From contig NZ_VNIA01000003.1 of NCBI RefSeq assembly GCF_008124875.1, forward strand, positions 124,001 to 188,000: 64,000 nt of DNA, read 5' to 3'. Positions 63,884 through 64,000 of this stretch are shown here, piece after piece; position 1 is the first letter of the stretch, and each line of letters begins with the position of its first letter. This DNA comes from Tenacibaculum adriaticum (lineage in GTDB: Bacteria; Bacteroidota; Bacteroidia; Flavobacteriales; Flavobacteriaceae). Under the pieces are notes generated by a model. That model was not told where the DNA came from, did no database searches, and worked only from the letters and a program-made list of their open reading frames with translations. The translations under genes were made by a program, and so were the position numbers.

Positions 63884-64000
63884 TTAATTCTTTCTCCAAA
63901 AGAAAGGAGTAAATAAGATTAACACAGTAAACAGTTCTAAACGACCGATTAGCATTAAAAAAGAACAAAACCATTTGGCTCCAACAGATAAATGAGAGTA
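63884..64000 (-). CDS. trkH: Potassium transporter TrkH, C-terminal end
   Basis: Only the last 38 codons are in the window; the gene continues beyond it. The segment LSVGAKWFCSFLMLIGRLELF and the end LFTPFFWRKN are the typical C-terminal helix of TrkH/KtrB-type potassium channels, which import K+ with TrkA. A diverged copy of this end lies at 57788-57845. Confidence 0.85.
   Translation of the reverse strand, partial: YSHLSVGAKWFCSFLMLIGRLELFTVLILFTPFFWRKN

Noticed and set aside
1..64000. CRISPR arrays, rRNA genes, complete insertion sequences and replication origins
   Set aside because: No regular short repeats with spacers, no rRNA sequence, no transposase or integrase gene and no DnaA-box cluster were seen.

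Overview
The window is AT-rich chromosomal DNA of a marine-type Bacteroidota, most likely family Flavobacteriaceae (Tenacibaculum/Polaribacter-like). The evidence is the gene set (type IX secretion proteins, PorP/SprF, DUF4136, DUF4197, GSII glutamine synthetase, Flavobacteriia-type PurM and Mpl), almost no Shine-Dalgarno sequences, and repeated TAnnTTTG promoter -7 boxes upstream of starts. It looks chromosomal: housekeeping genes lie throughout, and no complete phage, plasmid or insertion sequence is visible.

Layout. 1-10.6 kb: housekeeping (purU end, hutU, pyrF, tpiA, prmA, clpS) mixed with lipoproteins and an orphan ABC permease. 11.2-16.1 kb: a secreted M57 metalloprotease, then a bacteriophytochrome light-sensing set (heme oxygenase, BphP kinase, response regulator). 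16.5-21.1 kb: tRNA-Arg, small proteins, Ca/Na antiporter, glnA, purM. 21.1-22.9 kb: an inserted cassette with a short precursor-like peptide (C-terminus CGAGC) and an overlapping radical SAM maturase, flanked on the far side by a displaced copy of the purM 3' end. 22.9-28.6 kb: endonuclease-family lipoprotein, prfA, ArsC-like protein, AraC regulator, rpsU. 28.8-31.1 kb: a three-gene coupled operon (STAS/GHKL-like ATPase, DUF4325, membrane protein) running toward the 3' end of ssrA (tmRNA). 31.7-38.7 kb: saccharopine-dehydrogenase-like enzyme, kdsA, transglutaminase-like protein, M28 and S8 peptidases. 38.7-51.5 kb: a giant alpha-2-macroglobulin and a T9SS type B protein/PorP-SprF/OmpA operon. 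51.8-53.1 kb: mpl. 53.1-61.6 kb: a leftward locus with two tandem modules, each a large T9SS type A protein followed by a 57-59 aa micropeptide, then a PqqD/HprK-like kinase and a nucleotidyltransferase. 61.8-64 kb: a methyltransferase pseudogene, a tail-collar protein, an unknown protein and the end of trkH.

Three places could hold an undescribed system: (1) the duplicated T9SS-protein/micropeptide/kinase/nucleotidyltransferase locus, whose peptides carry a Tat-like signal ending in AQA and a conserved SPE-x-PG tail; (2) the radical SAM peptide cassette lodged in the purM 3' end; (3) the STAS/GHKL-DUF4325-membrane protein operon next to ssrA. None can be proved from sequence alone. All calls rest on reading the sequence and on knowledge of families; no database search was run.
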